Source: Acetatifactor sp.
Lineage (GTDB): Bacteria > Bacillota > Clostridia > Lachnospirales > Lachnospiraceae
Length of the DNA: 64,000 bases
Assembly (NCBI GenBank): GCA_024695935.1
Contig: JAILHH010000025.1
Location: 95,962-159,961 of the forward strand
Direction of reading: 5' to 3'
Position 1 is the first letter of the stretch, and each line of letters begins with the position of its first letter. The position numbers were made by a program, and so were the translations under genes. Under the pieces are notes generated by a model that searched no databases, was not told where the DNA came from, and worked only from the letters and a program-made list of their open reading frames with translations. Shown here piece by piece: positions 43,983-52,254 of the stretch.

Positions 43983-44798
43983 ATGACTATTAAAGAGTTT
44001 TCACAGCTTTGCGGCTGCAATCCTCAGACACTTCGCTATTATGATCGTGAAGATCTGCTAAAACCGGTTCATGTGGATCAGTGGTCAGGATATCGATATT
44101 ATGAGGAGGAACAGGCTATTGCTTTTGTCAGGATCAAGAATATGCAAAAAGCCGGATTTTCAATTGGGGAAATCAAAGAGCTGCTCGATAAAGATGACGC
44201 AGTGATTTATGAAGCATTTGAAAATAAAATAGCTGAAGAAGAAAAGCGCCTACAAGAAATTAAAACCATCCAAAAAACATATCAGACCGAGATTACGAAC
44301 ATGAAAAATAAAATCAAGGCATTGGCGAAAACTATCAAGGATTCAATGAAAAACTACTCACCTATGGAAGAGTTCGGCATTAGCGAAGAGGAATATAATG
44401 AGATAACCCAAGGGGTTGATGGATTCTTTCAAAGAATGCTCGAGGCCGAAGACTATTCTAAGTATGAGCTTGTGGATGATTCAGAGGACAACAGAGAAAA
44501 GAATGAGCAGATTTTTAATGACTGTTTAGCGAATCCGAGCTTTACAACTATTATGGAAAGGCATGGCTGGAAGAATGTCAAAGATTTTTACAATGAGATT
44601 CCGGAATTGAAGGACGGAGAAGAATACTTCTTCCTATTCAAACTGGATGGCGATAAAGTAAATAATACAGCCTTTGCCAACACGCTTTTGGGAATCCTCT
44701 GTATGAAAAATCAGGACAAAAAGATGAATTTAAAGTGTAACGTGATATATTCTGACGATGAGGACAATCACTTTTGGCTTTTGAAATCCGGAAGTTGA
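43983..44798 (+). CDS. MerR-family transcriptional regulator
   Basis: A 271-residue regulator. The winged helix-turn-helix is at residues 1-70 (FSQLCGCNPQTLRYYDRED; SGYRYYEEEQAIAFVRIKNM), followed by a dimerisation coiled coil (about 78-115) and a 150-residue C-terminal domain I do not recognise, which may bind a small molecule as in TipA/BmrR-type regulators. AAAGGAGAGG precedes the ATG. It fills the block between palindrome copies 4 and 5. Confidence 0.88.
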   Translation: MTIKEFSQLCGCNPQTLRYYDREDLLKPVHVDQWSGYRYYEEEQAIAFVRIKNMQKAGFSIGEIKELLDKDDAVIYEAFENKIAEEEKRLQEIKTIQKTYQTEITNMKNKIKALAKTIKDSMKNYSPMEEFGISEEEYNEITQGVDGFFQRMLEAEDYSKYELVDDSEDNREKNEQIFNDCLANPSFTTIMERHGWKNVKDFYNEIPELKDGEEYFFLFKLDGDKVNNTAFANTLLGILCMKNQDKKMNLKCNVIYSDDEDNHFWLLKSGS

Positions 44799-44817
44799 TG
44801 GTCTGGTTTAAAGTTGA

Positions 44818-44843
44818 ACGACCCTCCAAATTTGGAGGGTCGT
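44818..44843. repeat. palindromic element, copy 5 of 5
   Basis: Perfect 26-base palindrome identical to copies 2 and 4, preceded by AAAGTTGA and followed by ATTTGC. It lies 19 bases after the MerR stop codon and closes the array. From here to 44982 no gene was seen. Confidence 0.95.
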
Positions 44844-44982
44844 ATTTGCTTGTTGGGACACATCCCCAATCCCCTGGCATCAGATAAAAAATCTGACTAC
44901 GCTCTATTCGAGAGCTATAAGGAAATTATTAATCAACACGATTTTCAATCATACTGTTTCTTATATTCTTTACTTATGAAAT

Positions 44983-46506
44983 TTATTCAGCGCGAAGTTT
45001 TTCTTCCATTTCCTTCTGAACTTCAGGAATTGCAGAAAGCATAGGCTCTACGTCCTGACCTTTGATATTTCTTGCCACATAGTTTCTGGTGAGTTTGATC
45101 ACAATTGGAGTAAGTGAGAGCACACCGATAAGGTTGGGAAGCATCATAAGTCCGTTAAATGTATCTGAGATATCCCATGCAAGTGACGATGTCATAACCG
45201 CACCTGAGATGATCATGAGAACGAAGATCACTCTGTAAACCTTTGCACCCTTTGTGCCAAAGAGGTATTCCACAGCCTTTGAGCCGTAGTGCGACCATCC
45301 CATAACTGTTGTGAATGCAAAGAGAAGCACTGCGATGGCGATGAACCACTCACCGGGTTTTCCGAATACGTTACCGAATGCGGTTGCCACGAGAGTTGCA
45401 TCATTTACGCCTTCTACCGCCACACCGGTCTCTAAGTCGATAAGACCTGATGAGAGAACAACGATGGCTGTCATGGTACAAACTACCATTGTATCTGCAA
45501 ATACTTCAAAGATTCCCCACATACCCTGCTTTACAGGCTCAACAACATTTGAGTTTGAGTGAACCATAACAGATGATCCGAGACCTGCCTCGTTTGAGAA
45601 GATTCCTCTCTTACAGCCGTTCTTTACTGCAAGCTTAAGCGCTGTACCTGCAGCACCACCTGCCAGAGCCTTTGCTCCGAAAGCAAATTTAAAGATTGAA
45701 GCAAACATTGCACCGATGGTTGATACGTGGAAGAACATGATGATGATGGCTCCGATCACGTATGCGATTGCCATGAAAGGAACGACACGCTCTGCCACGG
45801 AAGCGATTCTCTGAAGACCGCCGATAATGATGAATCCTCCGATCACCATGAGCACAAGGCCTATGATCCAGTTAACAACACTTACACCTGCAAATGAAGG
45901 CGCTGATACGTTACTGAAAAATGCTGACTCAACATTTAATGTGATCTTGTTGATCTGACCCATGTTACCGATACCAAAAGAAGCGAGGATCGCGAAGCAT
46001 GCAAAGATAACTGCAAGTACTTTGCCCACTTTTGCAAAACCCTTATATCCGCCGAGTCCGTCGGTCAGATAATACATAGGACCGCCTGACCATTCACCGT
46101 CTTTGTTTTTACGGCGGAAATATATACCCAGAATATTCTCTGAATAATTAGTCATCATTCCAAGGAATGCTGCTATCCACATCCAGAATACCGCACCGGG
46201 ACCACCTACACAGATGGCTGCCGCAACGCCGGCGATATTACCGGTACCGATGGTTGCTGCCAGGGCTGTACAAAGTGCCTGGAACTGGGATACGGAACCC
46301 TTGTCCTGTTTTTTGTGAGTGTCTTTGTGGAACATTGAACCGATCGTTTCCTTCCACCAGTGACCCAAGTGGGATATCTGGAAACATTTGGTTATGACTG
46401 TACAGATAAGACCTGTACCAAGAAGCATGATGATTGCGAACCAGCCCCATGCAAAGCTGTTGACCGCGTCGTTCACGGCCGTGACTTTTTCAATAAAATT
46501 CTCCAT
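44983..46506 (-). CDS. sodium:alanine/glycine symporter (AGCS family)
   Basis: A 507-residue transporter with about ten to eleven membrane segments. The AGCS signature TIGTGNIAGVAAAICVGGPG is present near residue 90, and GIFSNEAGLGSSVMVHS in the middle. It takes up alanine or glycine with sodium. A glycine riboswitch in its leader argues that glycine is a physiological substrate. The ATG at 46506 lies immediately downstream of the aptamer. Confidence 0.93.
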   Translation of the reverse strand: MENFIEKVTAVNDAVNSFAWGWFAIIMLLGTGLICTVITKCFQISHLGHWWKETIGSMFHKDTHKKQDKGSVSQFQALCTALAATIGTGNIAGVAAAICVGGPGAVFWMWIAAFLGMMTNYSENILGIYFRRKNKDGEWSGGPMYYLTDGLGGYKGFAKVGKVLAVIFACFAILASFGIGNMGQINKITLNVESAFFSNVSAPSFAGVSVVNWIIGLVLMVIGGFIIIGGLQRIASVAERVVPFMAIAYVIGAIIIMFFHVSTIGAMFASIFKFAFGAKALAGGAAGTALKLAVKNGCKRGIFSNEAGLGSSVMVHSNSNVVEPVKQGMWGIFEVFADTMVVCTMTAIVVLSSGLIDLETGVAVEGVNDATLVATAFGNVFGKPGEWFIAIAVLLFAFTTVMGWSHYGSKAVEYLFGTKGAKVYRVIFVLMIISGAVMTSSLAWDISDTFNGLMMLPNLIGVLSLTPIVIKLTRNYVARNIKGQDVEPMLSAIPEVQKEMEEKLRAE

Positions 46507-46511
46507 ATTCT

Positions 46512-46596
46512 TTCTCCTGTCCTTTTGCCTGAGAGATCGGTAAAGTAAACCTTACACCTTCGGCGCCCCTTTGGGGTCTCTCCAAGAATTTTTATC
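46512..46596 (-). ncRNA. glycine riboswitch aptamer
   Basis: On the minus strand the conserved pieces are in order: TTCTTGGAGAGACC, then GCGCCGAAGGTGTAA, then CGATCTCTCAGGCAAAAGGA. These match the glycine aptamer core (GCCGAAGG and CUCUCAGGCAAAAGGAC). Only one aptamer is seen. The P1 strands ATTCTT and AAGAAT can pair; the 3' strand lies between the AGGAG ribosome binding site and the ATG, so ligand binding would be expected to block translation of the symporter gene. The direction of control is inferred. Confidence 0.9.
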
Positions 46597-46599
46597 TGC

Positions 46600-46641
46600 A
46601 AAAAAAATGTCCAAAAGTGGATGCAGTTTCCACCTTTGGAC
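46600..46641 (-). terminator. intrinsic terminator between promoter and glycine aptamer
   Basis: Minus-strand GTCCAAAGGTGG pairs with CCACTTTTGGAC (one G-U pair) around a nine-base loop, followed by ATTTTTTTT. It ends the aldo/keto reductase transcript, but also lies just downstream of a strong promoter that would feed the riboswitch. Confidence 0.85.
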
Positions 46642-46655
46642 ACTCTGCGTTTTTG

Positions 46656-46684
46656 ATTATATTAGTTTTGACAAATGTCGTCAA
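46656..46684 (-). promoter_or_regulatory. sigma-A type promoter at the end of the aldo/keto reductase gene
   Basis: Minus-strand TTGACG (46679-46684) is followed after 17 bases by TATAAT (46656-46661). The -35 lies within the last codons of the aldo/keto reductase gene and the -10 directly follows its stop codon. It is the only evident promoter for the riboswitch and symporter gene. Confidence 0.75.
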
Positions 46685-47654
46685 TAGTTTTTCGCTCTGA
46701 ATCGCTAAAGGGCTTTGAATTTAACATTCCAAGGTTGTCTAAGATCTGGGAAGGCTTGCTGGCACCGATAAGAACCGATGTGATGTCGCCGTCTCTCATG
46801 ATCCATGAAAGAGCCATCTGCGCAAGGGACTGACCACGACCCTTTGCCACTTCGTTTAATGCTCTGACCTTTGAAATGGTTTCTTCTGTGATCTGATTCT
46901 CTTTTAGGAATACACCGCTTGTTCTGACACGGCTGTCAGCAGGGATACCGTTTAAATATCTGTCTGTTAAAAGTCCCATCTGGAGAGGGCAGAATGTGAT
47001 GATGCCTATGCCGTTTTTGAATGCATAATCCTTTAATCCGTCATTTTCGATCTCTCTGTTGAAAATGCTGTAAGAACGCTGGTTGATGATAAACGGTGTT
47101 CCCAGATCCTTAAGAATAGCAGCGGCTTCCATTGTCTGCTCTTTGTTATAATTTGAGATTCCAACGTAGAGAGCTTTTCCGCTTCTGACTATCTGATCGA
47201 GGGTCCTCATGGTCTCCTCTAACGGAGTCTCGGGATCCCATCTGTGGTGATAAAAAATATCAACATAATCAAGATTCATTCTCTTTAAGGACTGATCAAG
47301 GCTTGAGATCAGATATTTTCTGCTGCCTCCGTCACCGTAAGGGCCGGGCCACATGCCGTATCCTGCCTTTGTTGAGATCACAAGCTCATCCCTGTATTCT
47401 CTGAGTCCCTTGTCCAGGATCCTGCCAAAATTTTCCTCTGCGGAACCGGGCACGGGACCGTAATTGTTTGCCAGGTCAAAGTGTGTGATACCGTTATCAA
47501 AAGCGGTATGGACCATGGCCTCCATGTTGTCATAGTTATTGCAGCTTCCGAAATTGTGCCAAAGACCCAGGGACACTTCGGGAAGTTTCAAGCCGCTGTT
47601 TCCGCAGCGATTGTATTTCATATTTTCATATCTTTTTTCATTTGCCTGATACAT
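46662..47654 (-). CDS. aldo/keto reductase (YghZ/Kv-beta-like)
   Basis: A 330-residue NADPH-dependent reductase with a TIM-barrel pattern. The catalytic tetrad residues can be placed in HFDLANNYGP (Asp, Tyr), ISTKAGYG (Lys) and YVDIFYHHRWDPETP (His). The start KYNRCGNSGLKLPEVSLGLW is typical of the YghZ (L-glyceraldehyde 3-phosphate reductase) subgroup that detoxifies methylglyoxal and related aldehydes. It is monocistronic. Confidence 0.9.
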   Translation of the reverse strand: MYQANEKRYENMKYNRCGNSGLKLPEVSLGLWHNFGSCNNYDNMEAMVHTAFDNGITHFDLANNYGPVPGSAEENFGRILDKGLREYRDELVISTKAGYGMWPGPYGDGGSRKYLISSLDQSLKRMNLDYVDIFYHHRWDPETPLEETMRTLDQIVRSGKALYVGISNYNKEQTMEAAAILKDLGTPFIINQRSYSIFNREIENDGLKDYAFKNGIGIITFCPLQMGLLTDRYLNGIPADSRVRTSGVFLKENQITEETISKVRALNEVAKGRGQSLAQMALSWIMRDGDITSVLIGASKPSQILDNLGMLNSKPFSDSERKTIDDICQN

Positions 47655-47756
47655 TTGATATCTCCTTTCAGCATGAACTTACAATGTTTTGTCCTGGTCG
47701 TGCCATCCCGGTTTAAGCGGTGTTATGGCCGCGGCGGGTGGCTTTTTATGAATCGT

Positions 47757-49037
47757 TTATTCATTTTTTTCAATTGCCCTTATATCATACAATGGCCAGA
47801 TGTTTTCCACAAGGTTTATGCAATAATCATATGAAAAATCCGGGGCCTGATTTATTATCTCATTTTTTTCTGCAAGCTCCTGAGAGTAATCCTCCAGCCT
47901 GTATACCGTTACGCCGTCCCTGCCACTCTCCACGTGGCAGACCAAGGGCACCACGTCTGCTTCTTTCACTTTTGCCTCCGCATCAGGATCGGTCTTAGTG
48001 ATGCATATCTTTGCCATGCCGCCCACCATCCGGTTCGACACTCCTTCACCTGTGCCGGAAGTCCAGTTTACGAAATTACCCAGCGAATAATAGACAGGCA
48101 TCTGTCTTCCCGTTTCCTCATCTTCAAAGATCTCGATCGGCTCGATCACATGTGGGTGCGTACCAAGCACCAGGTCCACTCCGTTTTCGAGAAAGACTTC
48201 CGTCCACTTCGACTGATCAGCACTGACCCCAGTGTTGTATTCTACACCCCAGTGAGGACACACAACGGTAAAATCCGCTATCTCTTCAGCCTCTTTTATA
48301 TCTTCGATTATGGATTCTTTGTTTTTCTCCGTGAGCATGTTTACAGCAAATGGCATATCTGCAGGCTTTTCAATTCCGTTTGTGGAATAGGTATAGTTCA
48401 GTATGGCTATTTTTATGCCGTTTACCTCTTTTACATATATCTCTTCGGCTGCTTCCTCTGAGTCATAGATTCCTATGACACCAATGTCAGGATAGTTCTC
48501 CCGCCAGAATTCAAGGCAATTCACTATGCCTTTCTTGCCCTTATCAAGAGCATGATTTGTTCCGTGGCATACGACATCAAATCCCGCTTCAACCAGTGCA
48601 TCACCTATTTCGAAAGGTGCGTTAAAGGCAGGATATCCGCTGACTCCAAGCTCCTCACCGCCTATTATGACTTCCTGGTTTACGATGGCAAGATCGGCTG
48701 CGTTAATATCGCCTTTTGTGTTTTCAAATATGGCAGAAAAGTCGTAGGTTCCGTCCTCTCTTTTTGCGGCATTCTCCACCGGGGTATGAAGAAGTATATC
48801 CCCCACCATAATGATGGTGCAGGAAGGAGGCTCTTCTGCGCCTTCTTTCGCGCTTTCTTTCACGCTTAAGCTCTCACTGTTTTCAGCCGCATATTCTTTA
48901 TCTGTTTTATTTTCCTCAGTTGAAGCCACAGCTGTTTCGTTTTCCTGTTGACTTAATTCACTTTGCTCTGCTTTCTTTCCGCAGCCTGTAAGTGATATTG
49001 TCAGAAGGAAAAATATCCATAATAACCTCTTCTTCAA
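47757..49037 (-). CDS. CapA-family lipoprotein
   Basis: A 426-residue protein with a lipoprotein signal peptide (lipobox LTGCGKKAEQ), a Ser/Glu-rich linker to about residue 70, and a CapA (poly-gamma-glutamate synthesis type) calcineurin-like domain. Metal-site motifs include VGDILLHTPVE, CHGTNHALDKG, CPHWGVEYN and GTHPHVIEPIE. No other capsule gene is nearby; such lone CapA proteins in clostridia are of unknown function. Confidence 0.9.
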   Translation of the reverse strand: MKKRLLWIFFLLTISLTGCGKKAEQSELSQQENETAVASTEENKTDKEYAAENSESLSVKESAKEGAEEPPSCTIIMVGDILLHTPVENAAKREDGTYDFSAIFENTKGDINAADLAIVNQEVIIGGEELGVSGYPAFNAPFEIGDALVEAGFDVVCHGTNHALDKGKKGIVNCLEFWRENYPDIGVIGIYDSEEAAEEIYVKEVNGIKIAILNYTYSTNGIEKPADMPFAVNMLTEKNKESIIEDIKEAEEIADFTVVCPHWGVEYNTGVSADQSKWTEVFLENGVDLVLGTHPHVIEPIEIFEDEETGRQMPVYYSLGNFVNWTSGTGEGVSNRMVGGMAKICITKTDPDAEAKVKEADVVPLVCHVESGRDGVTVYRLEDYSQELAEKNEIINQAPDFSYDYCINLVENIWPLYDIRAIEKNE

Positions 49038-49175
49038 AGCCTGTCCCTCTTCTCGATTCGTAAACTGTTTTTCGTAAGTATCATATCAATCCCGGCCTCT
49101 TTTTTCAATATTTCCAAGTCTTCCTACATGGAGCGACATTGTAATTTTCTCTTCTACCCGACATTATTCCGTGAC

Positions 49176-49193
49176 AACTTTGTCGACAAAGTT
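49176..49193. promoter_or_regulatory. 18-bp perfect palindrome, possible operator
   Basis: AACTTTGTCGACAAAGTT is a perfect palindrome in the gap between capA and the 75-bp repeats (49038-49514), with no T-run after it. The rest of the gap up to 49216 shows no gene. Confidence 0.35.
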
Positions 49194-49216
49194 TTCGCTC
49201 GGATATATAATGATTT

Positions 49217-49477
49217 ACGGATAAGACAATGATATCTCACCTCTTTTATCCGCATTTTCGCACGCCTTTTCTTCTGAGCGAGACCTTTTTGCGGATAAGA
49301 TTGATAGGGTTCACCTCCCTTATCCGCATTTTGTCTCACCCTTATCTCTGAACGGGGCTCATTTTGCGGATAAAATCGTCAGGGTTCACCTCCCTTATCC
49401 GCATTTTGTCTCACCCTTACCTCTGAACGGGGCTCATTTTGCGGATAAGATTGACAGGGTTCACCTCCCTTATCCGC
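49217..49477. repeat. four tandem 75-bp hairpin repeats
   Basis: Each unit contains GCGGATAA and, about 22 bases on, TTATCCGC, which pair as an 8-base stem; the loop has GGGTTCACCTCCC in units 2-4. TTATCCGC occurs at 49246, 49320, 49395 and 49470 (periods 74, 75, 75). Units 2-4 share GAACGGGGCTCATTTT between hairpins, while unit 1 has diverged. The minus strand of units 2-4 can be read as a 25-residue repeat containing NADKGGEP, but no convincing start serves it. Confidence 0.9.
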
Positions 49478-49514
49478 ATTTGAACTTATTATTGTATTTA
49501 CAAGGGGAAGATCT

Positions 49515-50333
49515 ATGAAAAAATACTTTAACATTGAGAAAATAAGAGAGAATATTACTTCCATCGCCGATCCGACCGGCGTCAGAGCCTTTCTGATCGA
49601 GGGCCGTGACAGAGCCGCTCTGGTGGATACCTGCTGTGGGATAGGAAATATAAAAGAACCGGTTCAGACTTTGACTAATCTGCCCCTAACCGTTATATGT
49701 ACCCACGGACACGTGGATCATGCAGGCGGCGCCTACGGTTTTGAAGACATATATTTAAACGAAAAGGATTTTGAGGTGGTAAAGACTCATACCACTATAG
49801 AAAAGCGAATGGGTTTTGGCCTGGCTTGCGGCTTTGACTGCACTGTGGAGGATATGATCCCGCAAAAGACCGACGCATACAAGCCCTTAAGGGACGGACA
49901 GATCTTTGACCTGGGCGGTCTCACTTTAGAATGCGTGGAAATGACGGGCCACACTCCCGGAATGACTTCAATATTGATAAAAGAGTTAAAGACTCTGATA
50001 CTTTCCGACGCCTGCAATCCATTCACCTATATGTTCCTGCCGGAGTCAGCGTCCCTTGAAACTTTGAAAGCTTCTTTAAACAGGCTCTTATCAGGAAAAT
50101 ATGATTTCGACACAGTCTGGATCTCCCACGGTGACTACCTGGTTCCAAAGACTGTCATCAATGATGTTATCGAATGCTGCGACGAGATTTATGCCGATAC
50201 AGACGACAAAATCCCCTTTGAATCCATGGGGCGTCTTGCCTATATCGCACATCGTCAGGGCGATAACGGCAGGCTTGACGGAAAATGCGGAAACGTGGTC
50301 TATCCAAGGGATATAAAAAGAAATGTGAGATGA
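49515..50333 (+). CDS. MBL-fold metallohydrolase
   Basis: A 272-residue metallo-beta-lactamase-fold enzyme. The zinc motif THGHVDHAGG is at about residue 62, with later ligands in EMTGHTPGM and ILSDACNPF, and a final His in VWISHGDYL. It resembles glyoxalase II-like hydrolases; substrate unknown. A GGGGAAG precedes the ATG, 38 bases after the last hairpin repeat. Confidence 0.85.
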   Translation: MKKYFNIEKIRENITSIADPTGVRAFLIEGRDRAALVDTCCGIGNIKEPVQTLTNLPLTVICTHGHVDHAGGAYGFEDIYLNEKDFEVVKTHTTIEKRMGFGLACGFDCTVEDMIPQKTDAYKPLRDGQIFDLGGLTLECVEMTGHTPGMTSILIKELKTLILSDACNPFTYMFLPESASLETLKASLNRLLSGKYDFDTVWISHGDYLVPKTVINDVIECCDEIYADTDDKIPFESMGRLAYIAHRQGDNGRLDGKCGNVVYPRDIKRNVR

Positions 50334-50346
50334 AGCATCGCGCAGG

Positions 50347-51186
50347 CTATAATTCCATCTTCATCCGGATATGTTCGATTCCGTTTAAGATCTCGGTTCC
50401 GGCCTCATTAAAGCCCAGCTTTGACAGAAGCCGGAAAGATACCTCATTTTCTCTTATCACAAAGGCCCGGATAGTGGTAAAGCCAAGTTCTTCCCGGCCA
50501 TAATCTATTATCCTGCGGCAAACTTCTGTGGCAATGCCCTTCCCCTGCCATCTTTTCCCGATGACAAAGCCGATCTCAGGCTCATCAAATCCTTCTCTTG
50601 GCGTGAGCCCTGCCCTGCCTATGACTTCACCTGTATCCCTGTCAAGAACGGTCCAGATCCCGTATTCGTAAAAGCCGTAAACCTTTTCCCTGTAATCCCT
50701 TGTATATGCGATTTCCTCTTCCCTGTCAGGAAACAAGCCCTCCGTAAACTCTGTTATCTGCGGATCACTGTAGAGCTCATAAAAGCTGTCCACATCATCT
50801 TCTGTTGTCTCGCGGATAATACACCGCTCCGTCTCGCATATGAACCAGGGCTTGTTAAGAAGCCTGTCATGGATCCTTTCAAAATAAGTCCGGTCAAATC
50901 CTAAAGCAGAAAGCTTTCCGCGCAGGTCATCGCCCGCGCTGCCATCAGATTCGTTTCTGCAATAGTTAACGCTCTCATCTGTGTTAAAAACGTACTTAAT
51001 ACCCTGCGGAGCTCTGTTGTCACCCATTTCCCAAAACAGCACAGGCCTGTCAATACCCATTAAAAATAAAGCAGCGCTACTAAGCCTTGTCACATAAAGG
51101 TCGTCAGTACTAAGCCCGCAGTCTTTAGACAATCTCTGTATATGTTCAAAGTCCCTGTTAGTCAGGACAAATACAATTTCTCTCAT
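50347..51186 (-). CDS. GNAT acetyltransferase with N-terminal extension
   Basis: A 279-residue protein. The C-terminal 150 residues are a RimJ/RimL-type GNAT domain with the acetyl-CoA site IGKRWQGKGIATEVCRR and the ending NEVSFRLLSKLGFNEAG. The first 125 residues form a separate domain I do not recognise (starting MREIVFVLTNRDFEHIQRLS). It converges on the MBL gene, with 13 bases between. Confidence 0.85.
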   Translation of the reverse strand: MREIVFVLTNRDFEHIQRLSKDCGLSTDDLYVTRLSSAALFLMGIDRPVLFWEMGDNRAPQGIKYVFNTDESVNYCRNESDGSAGDDLRGKLSALGFDRTYFERIHDRLLNKPWFICETERCIIRETTEDDVDSFYELYSDPQITEFTEGLFPDREEEIAYTRDYREKVYGFYEYGIWTVLDRDTGEVIGRAGLTPREGFDEPEIGFVIGKRWQGKGIATEVCRRIIDYGREELGFTTIRAFVIRENEVSFRLLSKLGFNEAGTEILNGIEHIRMKMEL

Positions 51187-51321
51187 ACTTTGATCCTCTC
51201 TTTTTCAAATAGCAAAAATAAAACAAAGCTTCATCAAAAACCTCGAATAAGCCCTTATTGCCTTTTTTCAGGATTTCAATTACTATATTAATGATTAAAT
51301 GCAAAGAAAGGAAGTACTAAT

Positions 51322-51843
51322 ATGGCACAGAATCCTATTGTTACATTTACAATGGCAAACAGCGATGTTTTTAAGGCTGAGCTTTATCCCGATGTAGCTC
51401 CAATAACCGTTAACAATTTCATAAGTCTTATCAATCACAATTTCTATGACGGACTCATTTTCCACAGAGTCATCAAAGGTTTCATGATCCAGGGCGGAGA
51501 TCCCGAAGGATCAGGTATGGGCGGCCCCGGATATTCAATCAAGGGTGAGTTTACCCAGAACGGTTTCGAAAATAACCTTGCTCACACAGAAGGCGTACTC
51601 TCCATGGCTCGTTCCATGATGCCCAACTCTGCAGGAAGCCAGTTCTTTATCATGCACAAGACTTCCCCTCACCTCGACGGCGCATATGCAGCCTTCGGAA
51701 AGATCATCGAGGGAATGGAAAATGTTAACAAAATAGCTGAGACCAGAACCGATTATTCCGATCGTCCCCTTGAGGATCAGGTTATGAAGACTGTCACAGT
51801 GGAAACTTTTGGCGTAGATTACCCTGAACCCGAGCATTATTAA
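51322..51843 (+). CDS. peptidyl-prolyl cis-trans isomerase, cyclophilin type
   Basis: A 173-residue cytoplasmic cyclophilin without signal peptide. Characteristic segments are FHRVIKGFMIQGGDPEGSG, with the catalytic Arg, and NSAGSQFFIMHKTSPHLDG, followed by AAFGKIIEGM. It has a good ribosome binding site (AAAGGAAG) and is followed by a terminator. Confidence 0.95.
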   Translation: MAQNPIVTFTMANSDVFKAELYPDVAPITVNNFISLINHNFYDGLIFHRVIKGFMIQGGDPEGSGMGGPGYSIKGEFTQNGFENNLAHTEGVLSMARSMMPNSAGSQFFIMHKTSPHLDGAYAAFGKIIEGMENVNKIAETRTDYSDRPLEDQVMKTVTVETFGVDYPEPEHY

Positions 51844-52000
51844 TCCGGTTATTGTGTATTTTTGCTAAAAATATGTGAATTTACGTTTTTGATTTGTTCT
51901 AAAAATGTGAAAATTCAAAAATTTTATTTGTTAAATTCATCGAACAATTCGCATAATTTACATTCATTATCTCGTTATCAAAATAAGATTTTGTAAATTA

Positions 52001-52043
52001 AAAGAACGCAGTAGTAATTTTTATACTACTGCGTTCATATTTT
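52001..52043 (+). terminator. intrinsic terminator after the cyclophilin gene
   Basis: GAACGCAGTAGTA pairs perfectly with TACTACTGCGTTC around a seven-base loop, followed by ATATTTTG. It lies 160 bases after the stop codon, in an otherwise gene-free, AT-rich stretch. Confidence 0.8.
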
Positions 52044-52103
52044 GTTAACAAATTGTTTAATGCAATTTCAAAATTTAAACATTGTTTGGACATTTCTTTT
52101 ATT

Positions 52104-52231
52104 TATACTATGTTTATCAGATGAAACAAAAGACATTTACAGTTATCCGATTTAATAAAATAACTTTTTCATAATAATGCCAAGGAACAAAAGTTCCTTG
52201 GCATCCTCCCTTTTTAAGGGTCTTTTTTTTT
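52104..52231 (+). ncRNA. candidate small RNA
   Basis: TTGTTT (52082-52087) and TATACT (52104-52109), 16 bases apart, could start a transcript of about 100 bases. It would end at a strong hairpin (TGCCAAGGAAC with GTTCCTTGGCA, 52178-52203) followed by a second small stem (CCCTT/AAGGG) and TCTTTTTTTT. No open frame lies between. The cyclophilin gene already has its own terminator upstream, so these hairpins need another reason; one is to terminate the minus-strand hpr operon, though the run of T is on the plus strand. Confidence 0.3.
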
Positions 52232-52254
52232 ATTGATCAGATCTGCGACAGTTT

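Noticed and set aside
41545..44843. Integron attC sites
   Set aside because: GTTGAAC fits the GTTRRRY core, but it stands on the left of the hairpin, the matching RYYYAAC is missing on the proper side, the palindrome is perfect rather than having extrahelical bases, and no integron integrase is in the window.
41545..44843. Ordinary intrinsic terminators
   Set aside because: The stems are followed by ATTTGC on one strand and GTTCAAC on the other, with no U-run in either direction.
49217..49477. CRISPR array
   Set aside because: The units are 75 bp with nearly identical content throughout; there are no variable spacers of constant length and no cas genes.
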